From NCBI GenBank assembly GCA_002633025.1, contig NMRB01000814.1:204998-268997 (forward strand): a stretch of 64,000 nucleotides of DNA, written 5' to 3'. This DNA is from Notospermus geniculatus (lineage: Eukaryota > Nemertea > Pilidiophora > Heteronemertea > Lineidae). The position numbers were made by a program, and so were the translations under genes. Positions 32,669 through 42,937 of the stretch are shown here, one piece after another (the first letter of the stretch is position 1; each line of letters opens with the position of its first letter). Under the pieces are notes generated by a model. The model worked only from the letters and a program-made list of their open reading frames with translations. It did not search any database and was not told the DNA's origin.

Positions 32669-32807
32669 GGCCCGTATTCAAAAAGGGTGATCATCGCGCG
32701 ATTAAGACTTAGACGTGTGTGACTTCACTAAATGCACGCACTTCCGCCATGCATTTGACAAAGTTACACGCGTCTAAGTCTTAAACACCCTTTTTGAATA
32801 CGGCCCA
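32669..32807. mobile_element. short foldback MITE, ACGCGTCTAAGTCTTAA type
   Basis: The ends GGCCCGTATTCAAAAAGGGT and ACCCTTTTTGAATACGGCC with inner GACTTAGACG motifs make it an independent copy of the family at 5030-5158. Confidence 0.75.
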
Positions 32808-34097
32808 TAATCTTTCTTCAAAGAATTTTTCTTGAAATTGGAGAAATTCGCTAGAAATGGCCCACCTTTCCTTGGCACTGATGGAGTTTTTGGTATACCC
32901 TGTACAGAATGTTCAATTTTCTTTTTGTCATATGCTCGTATGCCAAATAGAACGGAGGCATTCTTTTGAGGTGTCATGTTGAATTCGATGTTGTTTTCTC
33001 ATCGGTCACTTCGTATGAAGGCATATCATGTTTTGAGACTCATGAAAAATGACACTATAGACTCCTGTTTAATCGATACCCATGCTTGAATACTCAGGTC
33101 ACTGTACCCATGCTTGAATACTCGGGTCAATCAAGAAAACTGAAATTTCAGTCATTGTGTCCCAAAAGAAGCCTTTTTCACCTAGAACTTGAAGTTTTGG
33201 ACTCCTCTTGTCTTGTAGTATTGAAGCGATTGAACAAACTGACAGGATCACAAAAGAATGTCTTAATGTCATATTTGACTGCCGTGACTAATTCTCTTTA
33301 AAAGTACTTTGTGGCACTTTTTAGCAACATTTCTGACAGTAAATGCAAGACATGTCCTTAGAAAGAAAGATTTTGGACAAGTACCGGGGTATTCAATAAT
33401 GGGTTCGAATCTCTAGGAGTCCTCCTATCTCATTGTTTTGTATTGTATGCATATTGGGATTTTCCTAAACTTTTGCTACATTTTCATCGCGCCAAAACTG
33501 TGTATGTAAGTAAGCGCATGTCTTTTGACGATCATGCCGATGTCGCGCTGGGTTTTATATAAACGATATTCCACATTTTGCGAAACATTTGTAAGTAGTA
33601 CCGTCTGCACTTAGTGGGTTTTCTATGAGAAGTTCGTGTTGTAAGTTGTCGTGGTGCCATCGTTTCGACTGGCGAGATTTCGTGCCTGGTGTTAGTGGCT
33701 TTTGGTCGTCCTGCCTTCTTTATCTCTCTATTGGTCTTCAGGAGTACGACTTGATCATTACCCTCGTTACCATGGTTACTGGTATTTATGATGTCATCGT
33801 GTGCCAGTCAGTTGATATGAAAAATTTGAAGAAATACCCTGGTCGTGCCGGTCAAGGTGTCTGAAAAGAGAAACAAACGCCGCCATTTTGAATCTATTAC
33901 AGTCCTTGCATTGGGAATTTATTGTCTATAAAGAGCATATTTGCGCAACGTTTGTGGCTTTTGCTGCCTTTGAATAGCATTTAGATCACGGTCAACTGCA
34001 AATCGAGGGTTATCTACAGGTGTAATCCACTCAAATAAAAAATTTGTAATTTTGAAATTGTGAATTTCTTGGGCTGCAAATTCTTAGTGTCATTTTT
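32808..34097. other. no gene recognised
   Basis: It contains a tandem pair around CCCATGCTTGAATACTC (33079-33125) and otherwise unremarkable non-coding DNA. Short frames here lack coding features. Confidence 0.4.
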
Positions 34098-34705
34098 AGC
34101 TCGCTTGGGGTGAGCTATTGTCGTGGTGCAGTGTCCGTCGTCATCGTCATCCATTAGCAGGGCATGTTTCGTAACTGCTGATCCTATTGATCTGAAACTT
34201 GGTCCATTTAAACCCCCTGTGTCAGATGACCTATGACACCAAATTTCGGTCCCAAATCATTCGTTGCTTGGCCACCAGGTGGCCATAAGGAAAACTCAAA
34301 GTCCAATAATTCCTAAACTATCGACTGGATCGTCTCCAGATTTTCATCATCGATGTATCTAATTAGGATAGATGACATATGTAACAGGTTTTTGATTTGA
34401 CCTACTTTTCAAGGTCATGGACCTCAGTTTAAAATTTTGCCATTTGCGTTGGCATGTTTCGTGGTTATATGACCAAGTATCTTCCAACTTGGTGTGATGA
34501 TGTATCAAGGTACCCGGTACCCTCTATTCGTCCAGTGGACTTTGGCACATACGTCATATAAATTACTCAAGCAAGAATGTTTTGACCTTGAAATTTTGAC
34601 CATAATCGTATTACCCTGGAACTCGAGGCTTGCCCTGGAACATTTCCATTTAACATTTGTCATTTGTTCTTCTGGTACGTTCACCCAGGTGAGCACATGG
34701 TCCAT
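34098..34705 (+). mobile_element. repeat A copy
   Basis: It starts TTAGCTCGCTTGGGGTGAGC and ends near CACCCAGGTGAGCACATGG, with GGGCATGTTTCGTAACTG and TTGGCCACCAGGTGG inside. It is a single-unit version of 20828-21795. Confidence 0.7.
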
Positions 34706-34764
34706 GGACCACTTTTCATTTATTGCTGTGACGAATTCCCTTTAAAGCGAATTGATAGAGCATT

Positions 34765-35335
34765 TTATTAGCCCGCTTGGCCCATAGGCCAAAAGGGCTT
34801 ATGCTGTGCTTGGCGCCTTTAGTGGTGGTCTGTCGTGCGTTAGTGCGTGCGTGCGTGCGTGTGTCCGTAAACTTTTCCCTTGTCAGATGGATAGCGCCTT
34901 CACTTTTTGACGGATCATTTTCATATTGCACATGGGTGTGTATGACCACAAAATCTAGGTCAAGTTCGATTTTGGGTGCGATGCGATTCCTACTTTGGCC
35001 AATAGGGGGCGTTTTGTGAAAAAATTCAAAGGCCTATATTTTGAGAATGGCTTGAGCTATCGTGATGAAACTTTGTAGGTATGTACCTCTAGTTTGTGGT
35101 GACGTGCACACGAAATTTTGGCGCAATCTGATTCTTGACTTTGCCACTAGGGGGCCAAAACGAAAATATCAAATTTTTCCTTGTCAGATGGATAGCGCCT
35201 TCAGTTTTTGACGGATCATTTTCATATTGCATATGGGTGTGTATGACCACAAAATCTACATGTAGGTCAAGTTCGATTTTGGGTGCGATGCAATTCCTAC
35301 TTTGGCCAGTAGGGGGCGTTTTGTGAAAAAATTCA
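34765..35335 (+). mobile_element. interspersed repeat C, GCCCGCTTGGCC, truncated at N
   Basis: It begins TTAGCCCGCTTGGCCCATAG, contains a GTGCGTGCGTGCGTG run and a tandem pair of about 300 bp with CTTGTCAGATGGATAGCG and CTACTTTGGCCA, and stops at the N at 35336. Related copies are at 37885-38189 and 38711-39651. Confidence 0.7.
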
Positions 35336-35336
35336 N

Positions 35337-35797
35337 TGACAGGAGAGTGGTGTAATATGCATCAGAAATTCTCGATTTTGTGAATATTCGTGAATAACCC
35401 TTTCGTTTTGTCAGCGCCCGTGCATAAGGTGGCACCAGCTATACAGGTACATGTAGTTCTATGAACTACGGTATGGTTTAAAATCAGTGCTGGTGCTCTA
35501 CTGAAGAAATTCTGTTGGTCTATACAAGTTAAATCTGTGAAAATTTTTCCAAATTGGACAGATTTCTTATTTATGTAATCATTTTCGTATCAGTTGGATG
35601 CTATTTGAAATACATATGGACTGTTCTGGGCATACACTTGCATTTTATACCAGTAATTATCAGTTTTGAAATGTCTCCGATAGAAAATTCTTGCATCGCA
35701 CACTATATGTGGGAGTAATTTTGGGCTGAATATCGGGCAAATTCTAAAGCTGGGTTTTTCCTTCTATCACATCACATAATGATCTCAGAACTTAGGT
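35337..35797. other. no feature recognised
   Basis: Apart from a small GTACATGTAGTTCTATGAAC dyad near 35447 nothing stands out. Confidence 0.4.
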
Positions 35798-35806
35798 ACT
35801 ATTATT

Positions 35807-36180
35807 GGCCATGTAGAATTAGCGGAATCAGCAGATCTGGCGGATTTAGCGGATTCTATGTAAAATTGTATAAAATACAATGATGAATGGAAACAAATTT
35901 AGCAATACCATTTTTCATGTGTCCCACAGATTATAAAGGACCGCGAAAATACCTTTTACAGTCGGTAATCCAAACACGGACAACAAAAGTGGTCTGCAGG
36001 AATTGTTCAGCCAGTTGCCATTCACGACGCTGTTGCAGCTTTTCTTTTATAACCTGTGCGGCATATAGAACACTTGAAAAAATTATATTACTTAATTATT
36101 TAAAAAAACCATCATATTCAATTTTATACAGAATCCGCTAAATCCGCCAGATCTGCTGATTCCGCTAATTGTACATGGCC
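35807..36180. mobile_element. TIR element with 9-bp target duplication
   Basis: The 374-bp element has ends of over 45 bp (GGCCATGTAGAATTAGCGG and its inverse, then ATCCGCTAAATCCGCCAG). ACTATTATT is repeated at 35798-35806 and 36181-36189. The 9-bp duplication fits a Mutator-like non-autonomous element. An 84-codon frame inside is not conserved in any way I can judge. Confidence 0.85.
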
Positions 36181-36316
36181 ACTATTATTATACATTTGTT
36201 GTAACTGTTGATACTTTGAGGAAACGCAGATACCCATCAATCATAAGAACAAAAAATTAGTGATAATTGTGTCAAATAGTTTCCAATCTTGTGACAGAAT
36301 TTGACTGACACGGCAG

Positions 36317-36517
36317 AAGAGTGCAGCACCTGATGGGACAGCGTCATGACGTCCCGCACGTCATTTCATGATGTCTTGGGGCGAGTCGAAAAAAAATCAG
36401 ATTGTGTCACGACGTCATGATCGCTGAAACAACCGGGTTTTTTTTTGAGTCGCGTCATGGCATTCAGAAATGATATGCGGGACGTCATGACGCTGTCCCG
36501 TCAGGTGCTGCGCTCTT
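36317..36517. mobile_element. foldback MITE, GGGACAGCGTCATGACGTCCC
   Basis: Arms of about 40 bp (AGTGCAGCACCTGATGGGAC, then AGCGTCATGACGTCC, and their inverses) enclose a loop with further GTCATGACG motifs. Confidence 0.8.
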
Positions 36518-36529
36518 TTGGAGTGATAT

Positions 36530-36850
36530 CGTCTATTGAGGAACCCACATACTATTTATCCCGACAGGTCGGCGCTGCGACCATAGCAACGTTATTTTTA
36601 AGTGTTTCGTTGCATCATGAAAAAATGGCCGGTACGTCTTTCTACAGGATTTAATGAGACAAAAATCTTGCCTTTAGCGCCACCATATTTCATTTTAATG
36701 GAAAAAGCAACAAAATTGCAGAACTTCTCATCTGCGACCAGATGATGTAAATTTTAATGTCAGGCGACCCAAACAAAAGGGTTGTTTTCACGCCAGAAGT
36801 TAATGGAAATAACGTTAGAAACTTTGGTCACAGCGCCACATTGTGAACAT
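36530..36850. repeat. diverged copy of the 3150-3480 segment
   Basis: AGGAACCC, GACAGGTCGGCGCTG, AAAAATGGCC, TAATGAGACAAAAATCTTGC and TGCGACCAGATGAT occur in the same order as in 3150-3480. It is an older interspersed repeat rather than part of the recent duplication. Confidence 0.6.
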
Positions 36851-37164
36851 TTGAAAACATTTGATTTGTATCTTTTTTTCCTCAAAATTCATCCAGTTGA
36901 ATCCAAAGAAATTGCCACTTTTGGCAAATATATAATCCCCTTTTCAGATTTTCAGTGTTTAGGTTCAACACGAGTTTTACATCATCAGCTACAAACACCC
37001 AAGTACCAGTAGAAATATATTTTTATCATCTGAACAATAGTCACCCTGCAATTGCCGAATATTGTAAAGACACAGAAATAAAATGTGTATCTTTTCCAAA
37101 GTATCTACTCGTTACTCCGATTTTGTGTTCAGTTACTCTGAAGCCCCATTTCCATTACAGGTAG

Positions 37165-37585
37165 GAGAAGCGTGCGCTCAAGCGGAACATTAAAAAAATA
37201 CGATTTTTTTAGCGAACGGGTTATTACGGTTCCGCTTGAGCGCACATGAAAAAATGCGATTTTTTAGCGAACAGGGGTTATTACGGTTCCGCTTGAGCGC
37301 ACACGAAAAAATGCGATTTTTTAGCGAACAGGGGTTATTATGGTTCCGCTTGAGCGCACACCAAAAAATATGATTTTCAAGCGGGTGTTACTCGCGTGCG
37401 CTCAAGCGGAACCGTAATAACCCCTGTTCGCTAAAAAATCGCATTTTTTCGTGTGCGCTCAAGCAGAACCGTAATAACCTGTTCGTTAAAAAATCGCATT
37501 TTTTCGTGTGCGCTCAAGCGGAACCGTAATAACCCCTGTTCGTTAAAAAATCATATTTTTTTACTCTTCCGCTTGAGCGCAGGCT
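37165..37585. repeat. inverted arrays of a 62-bp unit
   Basis: A unit of about 62 bp (TGCGCTCAAGCGGAACC, GTAATAACCCCTGTTCGC, TAAAAAATCGCATTTTTTCG) occurs three to four times in one direction from 37165 to about 37375 and then three times in the other to 37585. The two halves could form a single long hairpin. Confidence 0.85.
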
Positions 37586-37884
37586 AATAACAAATACATC
37601 TGGAAAGACAACAAGGCTGTAGTATATTAATATAATATTCACTTTATTTAAATAAAACTTAATGAATTTATCATATTCTGTAGGCCTACTTGGTCAAGTT
37701 GATATTCAGAAGGATCGGGAAAAATATCAACTGTGAACTCCATTTCACTCTAACTTGACAGCTGAATACCATACATTGATGTACAAGTTACATACAAAGA
37801 TGTGGAGGACCGACTATAAACTTGGAATGATACAGAGTCTAGTCAGGGGTCTATCTCCAGACCCAAACAAAATCCTGTGGTTCA

Positions 37885-38189
37885 TTTTTAGCCCGCTTGG
37901 CCCATAGGCCAAAAGGGCTTATGCTGTGCTTGGCGCCTTTAGTGGTGGTCTGTCGTGCGTGCGTCCGTAAACACCTCTAGGTTGTAGTGACTTCCTGACG
38001 AAGTATTGGTGAAATCTAATTCTTGACTTTGGCGCCAGGAGGCCAAAACCAAACTCGCAAAATCTACTATGTACTCTTTGGTCACAGATATTGTCAAAGA
38101 TGGCTTGTATGGGATTCTGATATGGCTTATGCTTTCCACCACTGTGCTAAAAAAGCCAAGCGGGCACAGTGCCTTTGGCACTATTTTAC
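37885..38189 (+). mobile_element. repeat C, short copy
   Basis: It starts TTTTAGCCCGCTTGGCCC and ends AAGCCAAGCGGGCACAGTG + CCTTTGGCAC. The outermost GCCCGCTTGGC is inverted at the right end, so the family has terminal inverted repeats. Confidence 0.7.
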
Positions 38190-38551
38190 TACAAGCGTTG
38201 TAAACTTTACAGTATGGCAATAAAAGGTACAAGCTTATCCCTTGTCCTTCGCGGCACACTGTCTTAAACCTTGAATTATACTCAAGTATGATTCCTCCAA
38301 TCTTCAACTTAAAGGAGTTAGACGCCGAAGTTGTAAACAAGCTGGTTTGTTTACAAACATGGTCGGCAAACTAGTTTTATTCCTTCGTGCAGGTGGCAGC
38401 ACCAGTAGCGTTCGACTGGTTCCCGGTCCGATGCAACTCACTCACGATATTCACATCAGTACATATCACCGACAATAGGTGGCAGCACCGCAGGCGTCGC
38501 GTGGATAGAGAACCAGTGAGTGAGTGTTTACAACTTGGACGTCCAGCTCCT

Positions 38552-39778
38552 TTAACCCTTTCGCTGCGTCAGCCATTATTACGTAATGCCACGCAGTGCT
38601 GCGCCTCAGTTCGTCCGTGGAGGCACCTCCCAACGGCGCCAAAACAATTCAAAAGTGTCGCCATCTATTGGTTCCTGATCAAACTAATGTTTCCCAAGTG
38701 CGTATACCATTTTTAGCCCGCTTGGCCGCAAGGCCCAGCAGGGCTTAAGCTGTGGTTGGGGTCATTGAGTGGTGGTCTGTCGTGCGTTAGTCCGTACGGC
38801 GGTACGTACGGCGCTACGTCCGTAAACTTTTGGCTTGTTAGCGCTCTAGCGCCTTTATTTTTCGATGAATCTTTTTTATCTTTGGTGGGTGTGTATATGG
38901 GCCTAAGATCTAGGTCGAGTTCGATTTTGAGCACGGTTGGATTCCTAGTTTGGCCTCCAGGGGGCGTTTCGTGAAAAACTTCAAAGGGCTATATTTTGAT
39001 AACGGAGTAAGTTGTTGTGTTGAAACATTGTACGCATGTACCTCCGTGTTATAGCAACTTACAGACAGCATTTCGGTGAAATCTGATTCTTGACATTGCC
39101 ACTAGGGGGCCCAAAACGAAAATCACCAAAAGTGCTATTTCTCCGTAACTAGGTGACGGATCTTCATCTAATTTTGATTATGGGTATATCTGATGAGGAT
39201 ACATAACATAGTACCCCAGTTTTTAATTTGACCTACTTTTCAAGGTCAGAGAGGTCAAAGTTCTACAAAAGTAACGAACCTGCCGCAGTTTGTCATTATT
39301 GCACCGAGCAACTTCATATCTTGCATAAACCTGTATTAGAGGGGTACCTTCAAAAATACCAAGTTTCGGCCTGATTGGACATCCAATATGGCCGCCAGGT
39401 GGCGTAACCTGAAAATCATCAAAGTGCTATAACTCAGGAATGACTTGACCCAGAGCGCTCAAATGTGCTATGTGGCTCTCTCCAGATGACCTTTATGTGC
39501 ATGTGAAGTTTTGGCCTGATCGGACATCCAATATGGTCGCCATGGCATGTTTGTGCTTAAGATATGGCTTAAGTGGGATTGCTGATGATGTCTACCAGTA
39601 CCACTGTGCTGTCAAGCCAAGCGGGCACAGTGCCATTGGCACTATTTTTAAAGCTGCTACGGCCAGTGCGTGGCAAGTATCAAAGCTGAGGGGCATGATG
39701 TGCACTGCACGTCACCCGCACGGGACTGCGCATGTGCCATGACGTGTATTGCACGTCAAACGCAGCGAAAGGGTTAAA
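38552..39778. mobile_element. TTTAACCCTTTCGCTGCG element with nested repeat C
   Basis: The ends TTTAACCCTTTCGCTGCG and CGCAGCGAAAGGGTTAAA are inverted. A full repeat C copy (38711-39651, ends GCCCGCTTGGCC and AAGCGGGCACAGTGCC) is inserted inside. The interior keeps TTTGGCCTCCAGGGGGCG-type blocks common to this group of repeats. Confidence 0.75.
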
Positions 39779-40142
39779 GCCTCACAGTATTGCATTTTAT
39801 GACATTTTCAAAGTGTTGGGACTGTGCAGGTAGAAGTCTCATAGCCTCGTGATGGTCTCCTAAATGCTTGCCTGATACGTACTTCAAAGAATCAAGATAA
39901 TATACAACAAGTCAATCTCCAGAATTTGGCGAATTTTCGACCCCATCTGGGGTCTTCCTCAAGCTGGAACTTTACAATCTGAAACTCTAGAAAAGACTAA
40001 AGAATCAAGACCTAGTTTTCAAAGAATCAAGACCTAGTTTTCAGCACACAATGAAAAAATACCGTGCTATTCGCACTTAAGACCCCTCGGCTGTGGGTGT
40101 AAATTGAATTATGTGTTCATTGAACGTTGCATGTGTGACGCT

Positions 40143-40755
40143 TTAATTTGAACGTGCTAGAGCGGTAACGTCGTTTTCGCAAAGCGCCCCCTGGTGGCCG
40201 AATGGAAAGTCCGATTCGGCTGAAAATCGATAGGTTCGTGGAGGACCCACATATTATATACCTTGAAACCAAAAACCAGATTTAATTTGAACGTGCTAGA
40301 GCGGTAACGTCGTTTTGGGAAAACGCCCCCTGGTGGCCAAATGAGAAGTCCGATTCCGCCAAAAATCGATAGGCTTGTGAAGGACCCACATATATACCTG
40401 TAAACCAAAAATCAGGAAAATCTGATTAAATTTGAACGTGCTAGAGTGGTAACATCGTTTTCACAAAGCGCCCCCTGGAGGCCAAATGGAAAGTCCGATT
40501 CGGCCGAAAATCAATAGATTCGTGGAGGACCCATACATATACCTTTAAACCAAAAATCAGGAAAATCAGATTAAATTTGAACGTGCTAGAGCGGTAACGT
40601 CGTTTTCACAGAGTGCCCCCTGGTGGCCAAATGGAAAGTCCGATTCGGCCGAAAATCAATAGGTTCGTGGAGGACCCATACATATACCTTTAAACCAAAA
40701 ATCAGGAAAATCCGATTTAATTTGAACGTGCTAGAGCGGTAACGTCGTCAATGGA
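40143..40755. repeat. tandem array, about 145 bp unit
   Basis: Four units begin ATTTGAACGTGCTAGAGCGG and contain GCGCCCCCTGGTGGCC and GAAAGTCCGATTCGG. A fifth starts at about 40716 and breaks off. The array is followed by a (CAGA)n run. Confidence 0.9.
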
Positions 40756-40860
40756 CAGACGGACAGCCACACAGACAGACAGACAGACAGACGGACGGAC
40801 ACCGCAGGGGACGACAATACCCCTCGGGCCGCCCGCGGGCCGAGGGGTAAAAACTGCACG
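40756..40860. repeat. CAGA microsatellite and G/C palindrome
   Basis: Repeats of ACAGACAGACAGACAG lead into TACCCCTCGGGCC and the inverse GGCCGAGGGGTA, a G/C-rich hairpin (CCTCGGGCCGCCCG). It resembles the end of an interspersed element that carries the array. Confidence 0.75.
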
Positions 40861-41266
40861 CAGAGCTCTAATGCATTCAGATAGAGTATAGTACATTTTA
40901 CATTACACTAACGTCAGAGGACGTAAGCAATTTCTGAATTCAGTACAGTGAGGCTTTAAGTAGCAATGGATAGAGGGGCACAAAATCTTGTGAACACTTC
41001 CAAAGTTGTCCAAAATCTTGGCGTCAATACACTAGGAATGAAAAGGAACTGACTGAGGTCGATTCAACCATGGAGGTATAAAATAAGTCTTATTTTATAC
41101 CTCCATGATTCAACCTCTCACATGTTCACACCACAAGTTCAATCTTAATTTGAGACCAGTGAAGACCAAGCACAACCATGAACATGGAAAATTTAGAAGT
41201 AGTGAGGTGAAGAAAACGAAGTTTTTCCATGTCCACTATTGTACTGGATATGACCAAAAGTCACCA

Positions 41267-41628
41267 TATGTGACCCGCTCTGGCAAAACCAGTCGCATGA
41301 CGCTCAGAAGGTGAGCTGGAACGAACTAAGATGACACCAGAAGAAGAAGAAATAGATTATTTCAGATGTCAGAACAGGCAGACTACCGTATATTGAAAGT
41401 GACCAACATTTTTAGGCCCGGTTGCACCAGTCATACGTAAGGTCGACTTTGTCCTCAAGCGAACCTTAAAGTCGTTCTCGACCTCAAATTGTAATGGCAA
41501 ATCACATTACTCAGTTGAGGTCAACCTCAAACGTAACTTTGAGCATAGCTGATGCAACCGGGCCTTGGTCTCAACCTGCCAAGCTGAGAGCGACATGTGA
41601 CTGGTTTTGCCAGAGCGGGTCACATATA
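41267..41628. mobile_element. TIR element GTGACCCGCTCTGGC with nested MITE
   Basis: Outer ends ATGTGACCCGCTCTGGC and GCCAGAGCGGGTCACAT are inverted. A second element at 41414-41566 (AGGCCCGGTTGCACC / GATGCAACCGGGCCT) lies inside. Confidence 0.8.
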
Positions 41629-42043
41629 TGTGACACGTCACAGCAAAACTAGGCGGATGTCGCTCAGAAGGTGAGCCTCAACGAACTAAGATGACACCAG
41701 GAGAGAATGGAAGAAATATAGACTGCTTAAGATTTCACAATAGACAGACAATAGCGGAACTGACAAACATTTGTGACCCGGCACAGCAAAATGAGTCGGA
41801 AGTCGCACAGAAGAAGACCGAAGGTGGAACCAGACAGCAACCACAGAAATCGACCAAGTCAAATTTCACAATGGGCAGACAATCCTGAAATCAGCAAACC
41901 GTTGGTGTCACCTTGTGGACATGTTGGGCCTTCTTATGTGCGCATTACCGACTCATTTTGTCGTGCCGGGTCACATTTGGTCTCAACCTGTAAAGCCAAT
42001 GACCGACATGCGCCTGGCTTTGCTGTGACGGGTCACATATACA
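41627..42043. mobile_element. TIR element GTGACACGTCACAGC with nested MITE
   Basis: Ends with TGTGACACGTCACAGC and TTTGCTGTGACGGGTCAC enclose the second copy of the TGTGACCCGGCACA MITE (41772-41975). The interior TCAGAAGGTGAGC and ACGAACTAAGATGACACC are shared with 41267-41628, so the two outer elements are relatives. Confidence 0.75.
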
Positions 42044-42297
42044 TGTATGGTAATAGTGATTTCATGGTGGTAACCATACGGCATAAGATTCAACAAGCGT
42101 CGAAAAGTAATAAAGAAGATGAATATACATAACATAGGCCTACTTGACAAAATTTCAAATTATTCTACCAAATTTTAGGTGAAGTCAAACTATATAATGT
42201 CTGACTTGCAAAACATTTCATATTCTGACTTGCAAAACATGCTGATTTTGGCTTATGGGCGACTGTTGACAGCCATATAAACGATTCTCGAATTCGG

Positions 42298-42590
42298 AGA
42301 TCTGCACACTTCTGCCGAAATCGCAACCACGACCTCGATCTGAAACCAGCTGATGTGACGCAACCCGTGATTCAGCAATGCAGGTCTTGCCGTTTGACGG
42401 TTGTGATTTTGCATGCACCTCGCAAACAACAGAATTTCTATTGTTTGCAAGGTGCATGCAAAATCGCGCCCTGCAAACGGCAAGGCCTGGCAATGTCGTC
42501 GAAGTCACACTGTCGTGGGGTTCTCTGTGCCATGTCATTCAGTTTCAGACGGAGGTTGTGGTTGTGATTTTGGCAGAAGTGTGCAGATCT
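42298..42590. mobile_element. TIR element with nested TTGCCGTTTGACGG MITE
   Basis: Outer ends AGATCTGCACACTTCTGCC and its inverse enclose the palindromic MITE at 42381-42489 (CTTGCCGTTTGACGG, GCATGCACCTCGCAAACAA). The same MITE sits at 53190-53298. Confidence 0.8.
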
Positions 42591-42779
42591 TTCTCATTTA
42601 CGTCAATCTGATAATTGTCTATTGCTGTAAATGTTTCTGCTTGGAAATGGACAGGCTGACCATAGCTGCGTTTTCATTACAGCTTTTAGATCCGGTCATG
42701 GCTTGCACTTCCACTACTGGATTTGAGGTCAGTAAGTTCGGCTACAGATGGCGATACATGTACCGTAAATGTACATGTA

Positions 42780-42937
42780 GGTGGAGTGAACCGCGTTTAA
42801 ATGTCTACATCAGCTGATTGGTCACGTGAATCACGTGACTTGGGCCCTTGTCTGCATCGCCTGAATCACGTGACCTGGGTCTGCAGCACCTGATTCGTCA
42901 ACTTGAGTCAGGTGACCTGGGCCCTTGTCTCCAGAAT
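42780..42937. repeat. 40-bp minisatellite after zinc-finger gene 1
   Basis: Units with CACCTGATTGGTCA and GACCTGGGCCCTTGTCT recur three to four times just beyond the stop codon. The same array, longer, lies at 49255-49453 beyond the second gene. It probably forms part of the 3' untranslated region. Confidence 0.75.

Larger units (their letters stand above)
39775..40959. mobile_element. AAAGCCTCACAGTATTG element split by inserts
   Basis: Left end TTAAAGCCTCACAGTATTG and right end CAGTACAGTGAGGCTTTAA are inverted and match the intact element at 59624-59891. Inserts include a one-armed palindromic MITE (39907-40000) and the tandem array at 40143-40860. Confidence 0.7.

Noticed and set aside
34777-35326. 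Repeated frames with MTTKSRSSSILGAM
   Set aside because: They are the tandem halves of repeat C translated by chance; the same DNA elsewhere has stops.
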